Shown here: positions 31,918-42,795 of the stretch, piece by piece
Layout: every line of letters begins with the position of its first letter
Position numbering within the stretch: the stretch's first letter is position 1
NCBI RefSeq assembly: GCF_032854445.1
Contig: NW_027018053.1
Coordinates: forward strand, 1 to 64,000
Direction of reading: 5' to 3'
Source of the DNA: Liolophura sinensis
Taxonomy: Eukaryota; Mollusca; Polyplacophora; Chitonida; Chitonidae
DNA: 64,000 bases
Notes under the pieces: generated by a model
The model's database searches: none
What the model was told of the DNA's origin: nothing
The model's input: the letters and a program-made list of their open reading frames with translations, nothing else
Position numbers and translations under genes: made by a program

Positions 31918-32066
31918 GATACGGTCCCGGACATATTTCACTTATTGAACGGCAGCCAAAATTACAATGGGAGGAAAATGGGCAACCCCCGACCATCCGC
32001 AGGATGCTGGCTGACCTTGGAACTCACAGCGATCGCATTGTGCTGCCCAAGCACGCTAATAGACCA
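31918..32066 (-). mobile_element. SINE family A, diverged partial
   Basis: ATATTTCACTTATTGAACGG, GGGAGGAAAATGGGCA, ACCATCCGCAGGATGCTGG, then the head complement GCGATCGCATTGTGC. Confidence 0.65.
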
Positions 32067-32449
32067 AGCATATGGACAAAAAAGCTTAGGGCTGAATTAC
32101 TTTTAAAGAAAAGATCTCTAGAAATCAATAACTCTTTACCCATGAGAAAAAGATTACTGAAATAATGTTCCCAAACATTCCTTCCTTCTGGTGAACATAA
32201 GGAGTTTCTAGATACCGTGGGTATGGCTCATAAAGCCCAGCATAGTGTTCAAATATTTGAGTGCCTTTTAAGATGTTCAGTACTCTTTAACAAGTCTGAA
32301 AAAATACATGAAAGTATTTTTACGCACAGTTTCAGTTTTCTGCATGGCTGACCTTACCTCATATTTTAGCTTTCCTTTAGTTTAAGTGGAAAGGTTCACC
32401 ATTGCAATGCTAATCCTACTCGCTGAGGAAATACATGTACAGGGTGTCC

Positions 32450-32928
32450 CAGAAGTCGCGCACCATCCAAAGCGGTGTGTTGCCCCATCTCTTCCAAACA
32501 TAAAAACCAATTCAGCTCTTTCTTGTACTGTTAGGTTATTAGCTATAATTGGGGCCTCCGTGGCTCAGTTGGTTAGCACGCTAGCGCAGCGTAATGACCC
32601 AGGAGTCTGTCACCAATGCGGTCGCTGTGAGTTCAAGTCCAGCTCGTGCTGGCTTCCTCTCCGGCCGTACGTGGGAAGGTCTGCAGCAACCTACGGATGA
32701 TCGTGTGTTTCCCCCGGTCTCTGCCCGATTTCCTCCCACCGTAATACTGGCCGCTATCGTACAAGTGAAATATTTTTGAGTACAGCGTAAAACATCAATC
32801 AAATAAATAAATAAAGATAAGCTATAATTAACTCTGAAAGAGGGAAAAAGATTTAAAATCAGTATTAAATTTGAAAAACAGGGGAAAAAATGAAAATCAG
32901 GATGGTGTGCGGCTTCTGGGACACCCTG
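32450..32928. mobile_element. MITE, TIR CAGGGTGTCCCAGAAG, TA target site
   Basis: 29-bp terminal inverted repeats (32450-32478 and 32900-32928) differ at two positions. TA lies outside each end (32448-32449, 32929-32930), as in Tc1/mariner-type insertion. Without the SINE inside it the element is about 200 bp, and it encodes no protein. Confidence 0.88.
32551..32819 (+). mobile_element. SINE family A nested in the MITE
   Basis: Full-length element from GGGCCTCCGTGGCTCAGTTG to AATCAAATAAATAAATAAAG. Target duplication AGCTATAATT at 32541-32550 and 32820-32829 lies in MITE sequence, so this insertion came after the MITE. Confidence 0.95.
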
Positions 32929-33544
32929 TACATTAGTGCAGAGTGATTCTGTAGGATTTGAGATAGCCAGAAAGGTATAAACATGTCCTATAGTGTGCAG
33001 TGAAACAGACCTAGTGACTCACGTGGCTAAGTAGCCTAAATAAAAGTTTGATCTGCATGATGAATGATCGAGAACGAAGAGAGGCCTGTCAACTGTGGCG
33101 AGGCCGAAAAAGACGGTCTACCGCAAAGAGAAGTCCAGAGCAGTGACGAGAGTGTGATGGCTGGTAAATGGTTCCATGTAACCGGTGAAATCCGGCCTCA
33201 TCTCAACATGCCTCAATTAGGGTTTTATTAAAACTGTTCATATAAAGGTTTAAATAGTAGCAAATCACAGGCCCCCTAACACCACGGCTTAAGCAGTATT
33301 AAGTGAAAGTATACAGTGACGTTAATAGCAATTTATTAGACGTCACTAATCTAGAATTACTCAAAATGCTGTCTTGACATCAAATTTAGTATACAAAAAT
33401 AAAACAATGCAAAGGGGCGGCTTTAGACATGTTACATGTAGATCCTAGAACACTAAACAAAATCGCCTTACCATTTTTATCACTAACCCCTTATTTCTGC
33501 TGGAATATACTTGAAAACTATACTCTCTATAACTGGTATAGTAT

Positions 33545-33628
33545 GGAATATGCCGGAAACCAGGTAGAACCCGGTGGAAACCCACGACCTTCCGCAGATT
33601 GCTGGGAGACCTTCCCACGTACGCGATC
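33545..33628 (-). mobile_element. SINE family A fragment
   Basis: GCCGGAAACCAGGTAGAACC then GGAAACCCACGACCTTCCGC and CCTTCCCACGTACG. Core fragment only. Confidence 0.65.
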
Positions 33629-33686
33629 CCCTGTGAACGGAACCCAAGAAGTAAATCATTCTTTACACTCAAAAAAATTAATCTGT

Positions 33687-33840
33687 TAATTATTACAGAA
33701 AGTCTGTTGTCTGAGTCCTGCTAGAATGTATTCTGTTATTGTAACACATTATTATATTAATCTGTTTATAATGTCTTCAGACAGGGGTTCAGATAGACGT
33801 CTTTCTAAATAGTTTATCTTCATTATAATAACAGAATACA
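33687..33840. repeat. TIR-like repeat family E, copy 1
   Basis: TAATTATTACAGAAAGTCTG, TTGTCTGAGTCCTGCTAGAA and TGTATTCTGTTA. The same words recur at 47233-47285 and 49871-50093. The right end is replaced by (CATA)n. Confidence 0.5.
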
Positions 33841-34906
33841 TACATACATACATAACAACATATCAGTTGTTGTCCAGTTTAAGCCACACAAGAATTATAC
33901 CTCAGTGTATTTCTATAAATGTCTATTTCTATAAATGTCTATTTCTAGAAATGTGTACTTTTTTTACATCTTAGTTTGCTCTTTTTCGAATACGCCTACA
34001 GGTTTAAGGGTGCTGCTAGGAAGTAGGCCCCGCGCATTTTACCTCGCACCTGCAGGGCGTTGCTAGGCCAGGCATTGACATAAGACCACGAGGTTCTGAC
34101 CAGTAGGATTAAATCACGAGACTGTGATAGCCACAAAGGTAGGTCACTTCAAAAATTTCACACTGGTCACACCATATGGCTTTGTAGTACTGCCATGTGT
34201 CACATCGGGCGTTCGGACATAGTATATATGTTGATGAAAGTGATGAGATGTGACAAGTGTGTGGGTGAGTCTTACAGGTAAATTCATTACTTCATGTATG
34301 TCAGTCTTCCAGGTGTAGCCCCAAAGGTTTGTTTTAGCTGGACAGGTCGGATATTTCCTTGTACTGATTAAATGTGGCAAGCTTGGTGGTTAATCTCTTG
34401 TACAGCAGAGTGTAATTCATGTAGTTGATACGGAATACGGCGGCCATATTTTTGTGCTACAAGCATCAGATTTCTGGTCTTGGTATAATTCTTTTTTTCT
34501 TTTTTTTTTGTAGAAACATTACCAGAAGTATTTGCTTCCATCCCTCAAATAAAGCAGCTAGAAGGAATGACATATTGTTTTTTTTCTATTTCGTGACATT
34601 GCAATCATGCGGGTCGAACCACTAGATCAAAGAGAATTACCATATTGTTACACTGTTACACTCGCTTGGAATTTAACGTCATTTCCAACGTTGTTTTGAT
34701 TGTATCAACTTTTGTCTTGTATTTTGACAGGTGTACGGTCTATCCACTTAAGGTTAAGCGTCCAGTTTAGAAATACCAAGATTGTCAACCTTAAGTCCGG
34801 TATGACCCTACAGTGGATTGGGGTCACCGGTTCTCGGTTCATACGCAGGAGTGGTAATAGCGATACGATGTCACGATGTACCCGAGTTAGTTACGATGTA
34901 CTTGAG

Positions 34907-35116
34907 CTTTATTTAATTATTTATTTATTTGATTCGTGTTTTTCGCTGTATTCAAGAATATTTCACTTATACGACGGTGGCCAGCACTATGGTGCCCAAG
35001 AAAAACCCACGACCGACTGCAGGTTGCCGGTAAATCCTCCCGCTCATGGCCGTAGAGGAAGCCAGCATGAGCTTCACAGCGACCACATTGGGAGGCTAAT
35101 TACCACTTCAGCGCGA
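34907..35116 (-). mobile_element. SINE family A in the minisatellite
   Basis: TTATTTATTTGATTCGTGTT tail complement through ACGACGGTGGCCAGCACTAT to GAGGCTAATTACC. Short flanking duplication ACTTGAG (34900-34906, 35117-35123). Confidence 0.8.
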
Positions 35117-35203
35117 ACTTGAGTGATAGGTCTGAGGCACAGTAGTTACGATGTACCTGAGGTGGTTCCGATATATCTGAGATGGTTATGGTGTGAATGC
35201 CCC

Positions 35204-35578
35204 AGAACCGGCACCAATGGCTCAGTTGGTAGAGCATCTGCTCCGATGGCAGTTGTTTTATTGGTAAATCCTGGGTCGAGTCACACCTAGGACCTTAAAA
35301 GAGGAAGTTGTAACTTCCTCGCTTGTCGTTCAACATTAAGGAAATAGTGCTATGACTGGTTGACCAGTATCACTTTAATGGCTTGAGTGAGGCGGCATAA
35401 TTGCCTTCGACAAGCCGTCTCGATAATGTAGTACAAGATAAAAGAGCGGTGGAAAGCCGTCTTGCAAGAAGGAGGCACATTAAACCCACATGCACTCTTA
35501 GGATTGATTCGTCGTCATATGAATTAAAAATTGTTAAGTCCGACGTTAAACCCTTAGCACTCACTCACTCACACACTC
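35204..35578 (+). mobile_element. SINE family B, full length with TSD
   Basis: Head ACCAATGGCTCAGTTGGTAG then AGCATCTGCTCCG (A box) and GGGTCGAGTCACACC (B box). Body GAGGAAGTTGTAACTTCCTC, GAGCGGTGGAAAGCCGTC. Tail GTCCGACGTTAAACCCTTAG then (CACT)n. Flanked by GAATGCCCC at 35195-35203 and 35579-35587. Confidence 0.9.
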
Positions 35579-36148
35579 GAATGCCCCTGACGTAGTTACG
35601 ATGTACCCGAGCTACATGTAGTTACCATGCACCTGAGGTGATTACGATGTACCTGACATAATTACGATGCACCTGAGCTAGTTACGATGTACCTGCAATA
35701 AATACGATGTACATTAGGTAGTTACAATTGACCTCATGTGGTTTCTATGCACCTGAGCTAGGTACGATGTCCCCTAGGTAGCTACGTTGCACATGGACTA
35801 GTTATAGTTGGCGCATTTTACACAAAGCAATTTAGGGTTCAGTCAATGCTTAACTTTGTTACTGAAAGTTGAAATTTTCACATATTTGTCTGAATATAAC
35901 ATTTCTAGGGCTCCAAGATATTCTCTAAAATTCTTTTTTTATTTGGACTGAAGAAATAACTTTGTGGAGTCGGCCTCTTACCTAATGATGAGTGAGTGAG
36001 TGAAAGTTTTAACGTCGCTTTCAACAGTATTTCAGTTTTATCACCACAATAAAACGTCAAGTAGTCGATCAACTACGGATAATTCATTTACTATTCAGTC
36101 AAAAAGGACACCAGAAGTCACATAACAAACACAGACGGTAGTTTAAAA

Positions 36149-36981
36149 TCACAGCTTTCCTGCCATACCAATGGTAGAGCGGTAGTTCCAGGATCAATCC
36201 TTGATCGAGTCACACCTAAGACTTTAAAAGAGGAAGTTGTAACTTCCTCGCTTGGCGTTCATCATGAAGGGAATAGTGACCCGTATCAGTATAATGGCTC
36301 GGGCGGGGCGGCTTACTTGCCTTCGGTAAGTCGTCTCAGTGAAGCAGCACTAAATAAAAGAGCGGTGGAAATCCGTCCTGCAACAAGGAGGCACATTACA
36401 CGTACATGCACCCTAATGATTCCTTCGTCGTCATATGACTGAAAAATTGTTGAGTACGACGTTAAACCTCAAGCACTTACTCACTCACCAATGGTAGAGA
36501 GAAAGTCAAAAATAGTATCACTTTCTACAGAATTAAAAAGTTCTGAAAGAGAGCTCACGTGATAAAAGGAATCGCGTACAGGAGCAAAGTCGCCACAGTC
36601 AAGCAATATGTGTTTGACTGTGAACCGTTGATCACAAGCGAAGCAATGAGGAGCATTTTCTCCTTTCAACAAATACCTATGCGTAGCACGTGTGTGACAG
36701 ATACGACACCTCCTCAAAATGCAAGAGCGGAGACGATGCCGTGAAAGGGAAGGTGCTGAACCAACAAGCTGACGGATATTATGAAGTTTGTTGGTTGTCT
36801 GGTCGTCCCATTGAGCCTGAAACACTATAGGAGCAAATAAGTGAACGCAAGTCCGAATATGGAACGTCAGTTTGGGTAGTAACGGAATGCAGAGCCGCCT
36901 TCGTGGCTTCATCTGCAGCAGTATTCCCAGGGATACCCATATGCCCGGGCACCCAACAAAAGACAATGATAAAATCTTCAT
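36149..36981 (-). pseudogene. LINE C-terminal Cys/His region, split by a SINE
   Basis: CRICHTRATHRYLLKGE, HCFACDQRFTVKHILLDC (CxxC-H-CxxC-H-C spacing) and FDFLSTIG. The SINE at 36180-36486 entered a few codons before the natural stop (TGA complement at 36149-36151). Confidence 0.8.
36180..36486 (+). mobile_element. SINE family B nested in the LINE
   Basis: GGATCAATCCTTGATCGAGT, GAGGAAGTTGTAACTTCCTC, CGACGTTAAACCTCAAGCAC and TCACTCAC. Flanked by ACCAATGGTAGAG at 36167-36179 and 36487-36499. The 5' head is shortened relative to the copy at 35204. Confidence 0.88.
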
Positions 36982-37258
36982 TAAGTCGTTTAAACATCTC
37001 CCTGATAGACAGAAAGTCTGGATTTACAGGCGAACTAGCCCGAATTGCCTGGAGGCAGGCAAGGGAGTCAGAGGAGATGAGAAATCTGATACCTCCTAGC
37101 TCTGGAATGCACCGAAGTGCGCACAAAATTGCCTTGGCTTCCGCAGTAAATACAGAACAGGAATTTGGAAACCGAGTTGAAATGGTTCTGGGCCCAAGGA
37201 CAGCGGCAGAAGCCACGCCATCATCATTCTTGGAACCGTCAGTGAATGTACGGTGATA
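36779..37258 (-). pseudogene. LINE RNase H domain
   Basis: FTDGSKNDDG (first catalytic Asp), TAEAKAILCALRCI (Glu), ISSDSLACLQAI (Asp) and CWVPGHMGIPGNTAADEAT (His and Asp) are all visible. It is in a different frame from the RT, and a second shift follows before the C-terminal segment. Confidence 0.88.
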
Positions 37259-37283
37259 AAATGGATACTTTGAGCACTTATTA

Positions 37284-38528
37284 CTAAACTCCTGTTGGTA
37301 TACTAAAGGGTTGGTGGAAGATTTTTTTCAGGGAGGAGAGCGAAGTATCAACCTGAGGCTCAGGACATAACCACGGTGGATCTTCCTGGATGCGTATGGG
37401 GGTGATAGTATCCAGCCCAAGTCCAGCTGCTTGCACATGTTCCTGGATGCGGACACTCAGTGGAGGAACAATGGATGGCTTCTGAGCATATAAGTCTTCA
37501 AATTCCGGATGGAAGCCACAATCAAAGGCTGGGTTGGATGGGTTGGCTCTAAGCTTGGTGATATACTGTAAGGATAGTTTAGTTCTTCGAGGCTCCAGGG
37601 GAGGCTCGTTTGCCTCAACATACAGACTCTCCTCAGGAGAGGTACGGAAAGCACCTAAGCACAACCGCAGGGCCTGGTGATGTACAGTATTGAGTTTCTT
37701 CAACTGGTAGCGTGACGCACCTCCATAAACACTGCAGGCATAGTCTAGCTTAGAGCGAATCAGTGCTCGATAGAGCTGAAGTAGGGTTTCATGATCCCCT
37801 CCCCATCGAGCACTAGGGACAACCTTCAAAATATCAAGCGCCTTTAGGCATCTGGCTCTAAGATAATTAATGTGAGATTTAAATGTAAGGTGCTTATCGA
37901 AGATCACCCCGAGGAATTTTGCCTCCGGCACAACCTTGATGGGGGACCCATCTAAAAATACCTTGGGGTCTTCATGGGGGAAGTACTTCCGACAAAAGTG
38001 TACACAGTTAGTCTTCGACTTGGAGAACTTAAATCCGTTCTCCAGTGCCCAGGCATGGATTTTGTTAAGGCAAATCTGCAGCTGTCTCTCAATAGTGCGC
38101 ATACCTTTGCCTCGACAAGAGATACCAAGATCGTCCACAAAAAGGGACGCATTCATACTAGGAGATAAATCTCTGGCAAGGCTATTAAGCTTAATGCTAA
38201 AGAGAGTAACTGGTAAAATGCTGCCTTGAGGAACCCCCTGATCTTGTTCAAAGTAGTCAGATAGGGTAGCCCCTACCCGCACTTGGAAGTGACGATAGTC
38301 TAAGAATTTACGAATGAAGTCAGGAAGCCGACCTCTAAGTCCCAATCCATGCATATCTTTCATAATGCCATATTTCCAAGTGGTGTCATATGCCTTTTCC
38401 AGATCAAAAAAGACAGATACGACATGGTCACGATTAACGATAGCGTTCTTAATAAAGGATTCTAGACGAACAAGGTGATCAACAGTACTGCGATTCTTTC
38501 GAAATCCACATTGAATATCACTTATCAT
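37284..38528 (-). pseudogene. LINE reverse transcriptase domain
   Basis: 414 codons open. Seen: GFRKNRSTVDHLVRLE, motif A FFDLEKAYDTTW, motif B QGVPQGSILPVTLFSIKLN, motif C FVDD (two catalytic Asp present), then the thumb with KFLGVIFD. It begins only 12 bp inside the insertion, so the upstream endonuclease is lost. The frame stops before RNase H. Confidence 0.9.
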
Positions 38529-38547
38529 TAGCCTCCAAAATACCTAA

Positions 38548-39450
38548 TGATGATGCACCTGAGCTAGTTGTTGTGGATTTGAGCCAGTTGTTGTGCCCTT
38601 AGCTACCTGTTGTGCACCTGAGCTAGCCGTTGTGCACCTGAGCTAGTTGTTGTGCACCTGGGCTAGTTGTTGTGCGCCTGAGCTAGTTGTTGTGGACGTG
38701 ACCTAGTTGTTGTTCACCTGAGCAGGTTGTTATTCACCTGAGCTAGTTGTTTTGCATCTTAGTCAGTTGCTGTGCATCTGAGCTAGTTATTGTGGACCTG
38801 AGCTAGTTGTTGTGCACCTGAGATAGTTGTTGGTCACCTGAGATAGTTGTTGTGCGTCTGAACTAATAGTTGGTTGTACACCTGAGCTAGTTGCTGGTCA
38901 CCTTAGTTAGTTGTTGTGCGCCTTAACTAATCATTGGTCACCTGAGCTAGTTGTTTTGCACCTTAGGCAGTTACTGTGCATCTGAGCTAGTTATTGTGGA
39001 CCTGAGCCAGTTGTTGTGCACCTGAGATAGTTGTTGGTCACCTGAGCTAGTTGTTGTGCGCCTTAACTAGTCATTGGTCACCTGAACTAGTTGTTGGCCA
39101 CCTGGCCTAGTTGTTGGTTACCTGAGCTAGTTGTTGTGCGCCTTAACTAGTCATTGGTCACCTGAGCTACTTGTTGGTCACCTGAGCAAGTTGTTGGTTA
39201 CCTGAGCTAGTTGTTGGTCACCTGGCCTAGTCATTGGTCACCTGAGCTAGTTGTTGGTCACCTGAGCAAGTTGTTGGTTACCTGAGCTAGTTGTTGGTCA
39301 CCTGGCCTAGTTGTTGGATACCTGAGCTAGTTGTTGTGCGCCTGAATTAGTTGTTGTGCACCTGAGTTAGTTATTGGTCACCTGGGCTATTTGTTGGTCA
39401 CCTGAGCTAGTTGTTACTTACCTGACCTAGTTGTTGGTCACCTGAGCTAG
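38548..39450. repeat. ~20-bp minisatellite, right block (CACCTGAGCTAGTTGTTGTG)
   Basis: About 40 imperfect units alternating GTTGTTGTGCACCTGAGCTA and GTTGTTGGTCACCTGAGCTA. It shares CACCTGAGCTAGTT with the left blocks at 35588-35800. It differs from them by GTTGTTG in place of TACGATG, so the two halves diverged or the variant spread on one side. Confidence 0.88.
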
Positions 39451-39830
39451 TTAAGCATTGGTGTACATGTATATCAGCTGTATTATTAGAAAATAACAAT
39501 CGATATAAACTTACGTAACTTCTTATGTCAAAGAAATAATTACAACTTATATACATTAATACTGAAAACTGTTGATAACAAAATTGCCAGCAGTTTTCAC
39601 TGTAAAATTTCACCACACGTTTTCACAGGGTAGTCACGGTGCATGTTAAGGTGCTTACAGTGAACTGTTTAATTTCTCGATTTATTACCTAGTCAGGGCA
39701 ATATATGTTTATTGCTTGTAAAACAAATATTAGATATGAAATCAACATTATTTATATATCTCACTGTTATAAAAGTAGATTTCACATAAGCCAGCCCAGT
39801 GTCTGAAGTGCCAATTATATATGTTATGAG

Positions 39831-39939
<109 letters not shown>

Positions 39940-40210
39940 TTGCATGGAAGGCGTGAACTGCCAGTTCTAAATTTTATTTATTTTAATTGTGATTCGCACT
40001 AAGAATAACAGTTCAGCTATTTATCTGGTTCCATTCCTATTTTACGCTATATTGAAATTTATTGACTTATATGAAAGCAGTTATGGACGGTATATAATCG
40101 GGAAATGCGCGCTGAATTATCTTAAATGTGCCACATTTATCATTATCAGCTATGTCTTATCGCTTTTCTTTCACATAGGCTAACATGACAGACTAACTCC
40201 TTCTTGACAG

Positions 40211-40615
40211 GAAGTCAAACAAGAACCCAACACAAACGAACCAATCATATTGGACTATCAGACATCAACACCATGGACTTCTTCCGTCAGTTTATTTTGC
40301 TCTTCTGGAAAAACTGGCTGCTGCAATCACGGGAAATATGTGTGACTGTTTTCGAGATTTTGGTGCCGGCGATTTTCGCTGCCATTATATTAGCGATTCG
40401 CACCAGTGGATCCGTGTCTGGAATGACGAGCACGACCAACAACTGATTGTTGGTGGACGGTATCATTTGCGATTCGGTCAATGATAGCTTCTCTGATGGT
40501 ACAATAAGTCTACCAGACAGGAAGACAATCCTGTACACACCGGACATACCTAGCATCCGGGTACTCATGAATAAAACCATGGAAAAAGTGAATCTCGACA
40601 GCAATCAATCTGTAG
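40211..40615 (+). pseudogene. ABCA-type transporter N-terminal exon, broken
   Basis: Acceptor GACAG at 40210, ATG at 40273 in ACCATGG context. Encodes MDFFRQFILLFWKNWLLQSR and a first membrane span (VTVFEILVPAIFAAIILAI), the hallmark start of ABCA lipid transporters. An in-frame TGA at 40444-40446 interrupts it. The same frame then continues in ABCA-like lumenal sequence (ILYTPDIPSIRVLMNKTMEK) to a donor at GTAG|GTAAG. The exons that should follow are absent before the NBD at 41618. Confidence 0.75.
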
Positions 40616-40676
40616 GTAAGTGATTTTTATAGCCAGCTATCGTTTGCTCCAATCCGTATGAAAAATAAATACTTTG

Positions 40677-40942
40677 GGCCTCCGTAAACGAGTGGTTAGC
40701 GCACTAGTGCAGCAAAACGACTCAAGGGCCTCTTACCAATGCGATCGCTATGAGTTGGCCCAGCTTATGCTGGCTTCTCCAGTCGTACATGGGAAGGTCT
40801 GCCAACAACCTGCGGATGGTTGAGGACTTCCTCCGGGTCTCTACCCGGTTTCCTCCCACCATATTGCTGGCCGCCGTCGTATAATTGGAATATTCTTAAG
40901 CACGGCGTAAAAACATCAATCAAATAAGTCAATAAAATAAAA
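40677..40942 (+). mobile_element. SINE family A
   Basis: Head GGGCCTCCGTAAACGAGTGG, body CCTGCGGATGGTTGAGGACT, tail AACATCAATCAAATAAGTCA. It lies between the two left ABCA pieces. Confidence 0.88.
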
Positions 40943-41404
40943 ATATGTAGTAATATGTAAATAAGTAGTGACTTGGCATACAGGCCTATACCTTGATCTC
41001 AGTTGCCAATATTCACGATACGCCATCAATGTAAAATCGAACTCGACGATGAAAGACAAGTGTACAGGGATCGATGTTTAGTTAAATTTACCAAAGTGGA
41101 TCCCTTTTGATGTTTAGTACGGGAGTTTCGAGTTGGAACTCTTTTGCCGTCAAAGGTAAAAACAGTCCTGCTGTGTCATATAGCTCGTGAAAAGTGCCTG
41201 ACTCCGGCACCACCATCCTTTAGGAATTTCTCAAGCTCACAAACGTTCAGCACCTTACTTTTCTCCACCATTGGTCCAAATTACTTTTTATGAACGAAAT
41301 GTTTTCGAACGCTCGAACGCATATGTTATGGTATATTTGGTCAAAAATGGTTGTTAAATATTTTTGAAAGGTCACATGATATTGTCTACCTTTATGGATA
41401 AAAA

Positions 41405-41618
41405 GGGGGCCTCCGTGGCTCAGTCGGTTAGCGCGCTAGCGCAGCGTAATGACCCAGGAGTCTCCCACCAATGCGGTCGCTGTGGGTTCAAGTCCAGCTC
41501 ATGCTGACTTCCACATCGGCCGTACGTGGGAAGGTCTGTCAACAACCTGCGGATGATCGTGGGTTTCCCCCGGGCGCTGCCCAGTTTTCTCCCACCATAA
41601 TGCTGGCTGCCGTCGTAT
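41405..41618 (+). mobile_element. SINE family A, 3'-truncated at the inverted-repeat boundary
   Basis: Complete head (GGCCTCCGTGGCTCAGTCGG, B box GGGTTCAAGTCC) and body to GCTGCCGTCGTAT, then an abrupt join to ABCA sequence. The junction coincides with the left end of the inverted duplication. Confidence 0.88.
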
Positions 41619-41899
41619 TGTGTCTTCTATTTCACCATTGTTCTGCCCATAGAGTGCGGAATTATCCGGAAATGTTTCGACTTGTTTCAGATATCATATG
41701 GGAAACCTTCACATCCAAAAGACCAAATAGACGGTCTGATCTTGCGTAACCTCAGCAAGTTTTACGGCAACCAGTTGGCGGTGAAGAAATTATGCTTGGG
41801 TGTACCACAGAACGAGTGTTTTGGCCCCCTCGGGGTTAACGGAGGAGGGAAGACGAGCACGTTCATAATGTTGACCGGGGAAGAAAACGTGTGCAAAAG
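41618..41899 (+). pseudogene. ABCA pseudogene, left copy: Walker A exon
   Basis: Encodes [20 protein letters not shown], then [20 protein letters not shown] (Walker A) and LTGEENVCK, ending AAAAG|GTGATT. Relative to the right copy, about 65 bp is missing between the RKCFDLF segment and SHPKD, which breaks the frame before the NBD. Confidence 0.85.
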
Positions 41900-42173
41900 G
41901 TGATTTGAGTTTAGTGTATACAGTAAAACGGTTTCCTTAAGTTCGCCAACATATCTAACTTAGCTCAGTTAGTTTTCTCAAAGTGATTCGCATATGTGGT
42001 TTAAAGGTGAAAGTGGTATCCTCGGTTTCTCATGAGGCTAATACACGAATAAAAGACTTACAGCATAGAAAGGAAAACCACAGCAGCGACGAGAATGTGA
42101 TGACTGCCAAATACTTGTTATCACAGATAGCAAATTAGTAGCAAATTACACGCTATTTATGTCGTTCTTGTAG

Positions 42174-42333
42174 GTGCAGCAACATGTGGGTTACTGCCCT
42201 CAGTTTGATGCATTGATTGATCAGATGACGGGCCTAGAGACGCTGACAATATACGGCCGTCTCAGCGGGAGTCCGGAAAAGATACCGGACATTGTCATTC
42301 AGCTGATGAAGACACTGAAACACAATTCAACAG
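42174..42333 (+). pseudogene. ABCA pseudogene, left copy: Q-loop exon
   Basis: 160 nt between TTGTAG and CAG|GTTTGT. Encodes [20 protein letters not shown] then ETLTIYGRL, the ABCA 'GYCPQFDAL' Q-loop region. No stop in this exon. Confidence 0.88.
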
Positions 42334-42444
42334 GTTTGTACTGTAACCTGTTTTGACTTTTTTTTATATCGGAAACACCTTTCCAGCGTTTAAAGATACA
42401 TGAAACGTATGATTTGTAATTCTTAATATAAAGTTTAGAATACA

Positions 42445-42595
42445 GGTGTTCTGTAAGGAACCTACGGATGGTCGTGGGTTTCCCTGCGACTGTGTCCGAT
42501 ATCCTCCCACCATAATGGTGGCATCCATCGAATAAGTAAAACAGCCTTGAGTACGGCGTAAAACACCAATCAAATAAATAAATAAATAAATCGAT
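42445..42595 (+). mobile_element. SINE family A remnant shared by both arms
   Basis: CTACGGATGGTCGTGGGTTT, CTCCCACCATAATGGTGGCA, AAACACCAATCAAATAAATA. Its counterpart is 61050-61200 on the right arm, so this insertion predates the duplication. Confidence 0.85.
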
Positions 42596-42697
42596 AAAAA
42601 AGAAAGTTGGTATATTGTACCGTTAAAGAAATTTCTGAAAATTTCCATACACTGACTGAAAATATAAATAAAATATGGGGATAACCTTGATTTACTG

Positions 42698-42795
42698 ATT
42701 TCTTTTATTCGTGTTTAAAGCCGTGTTCGAGAATATTTTGCTTATACAACGGTGACTAATAATATGGTGGGAGGAAAAACTGGCAGTTGATTTTG
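42698..42795 (-). mobile_element. SINE family A remnant shared by both arms
   Basis: TTATTCGTGTTTAAAGCCGT, TTATACAACGGTGACTAATA and GGTGGGAGGAAAAAC. The counterpart is at 60865-60950. Confidence 0.65.

Larger units (their letters stand above)
34865..35980. repeat. ~20-22 bp minisatellite, left blocks (GTAGTTACGATGTACCTGAG)
   Basis: Blocks at 34865-34906, 35124-35203 and 35588-35800 share the unit GTTACGATGTACCTGAGCTA. The interruptions are a reverse SINE A and a SINE B, each with its own target duplication; removing them rejoins the array. It continues, with changed unit sequence, at 38548-39450 beyond the LINE. Confidence 0.8.
35992..38540 (-). mobile_element. 5'-truncated RNase H-bearing LINE (I/Nimb-like), with 13-bp TSD
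   Basis: Target duplication TACCTAATGATGA at 35979-35991 and 38541-38553. On the minus strand it encodes reverse transcriptase, RNase H and a Cys/His C-terminus, then a short 3' UTR and a (TCAC)n tail. The 5' end is cut at the RT domain, so the endonuclease and ORF1 are missing. RT and RNase H lie in different frames, so this copy is dead. RNase H plus the overall RT similarity suggests the I/Nimb group; the clade call is from memory of family features. Confidence 0.88.
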
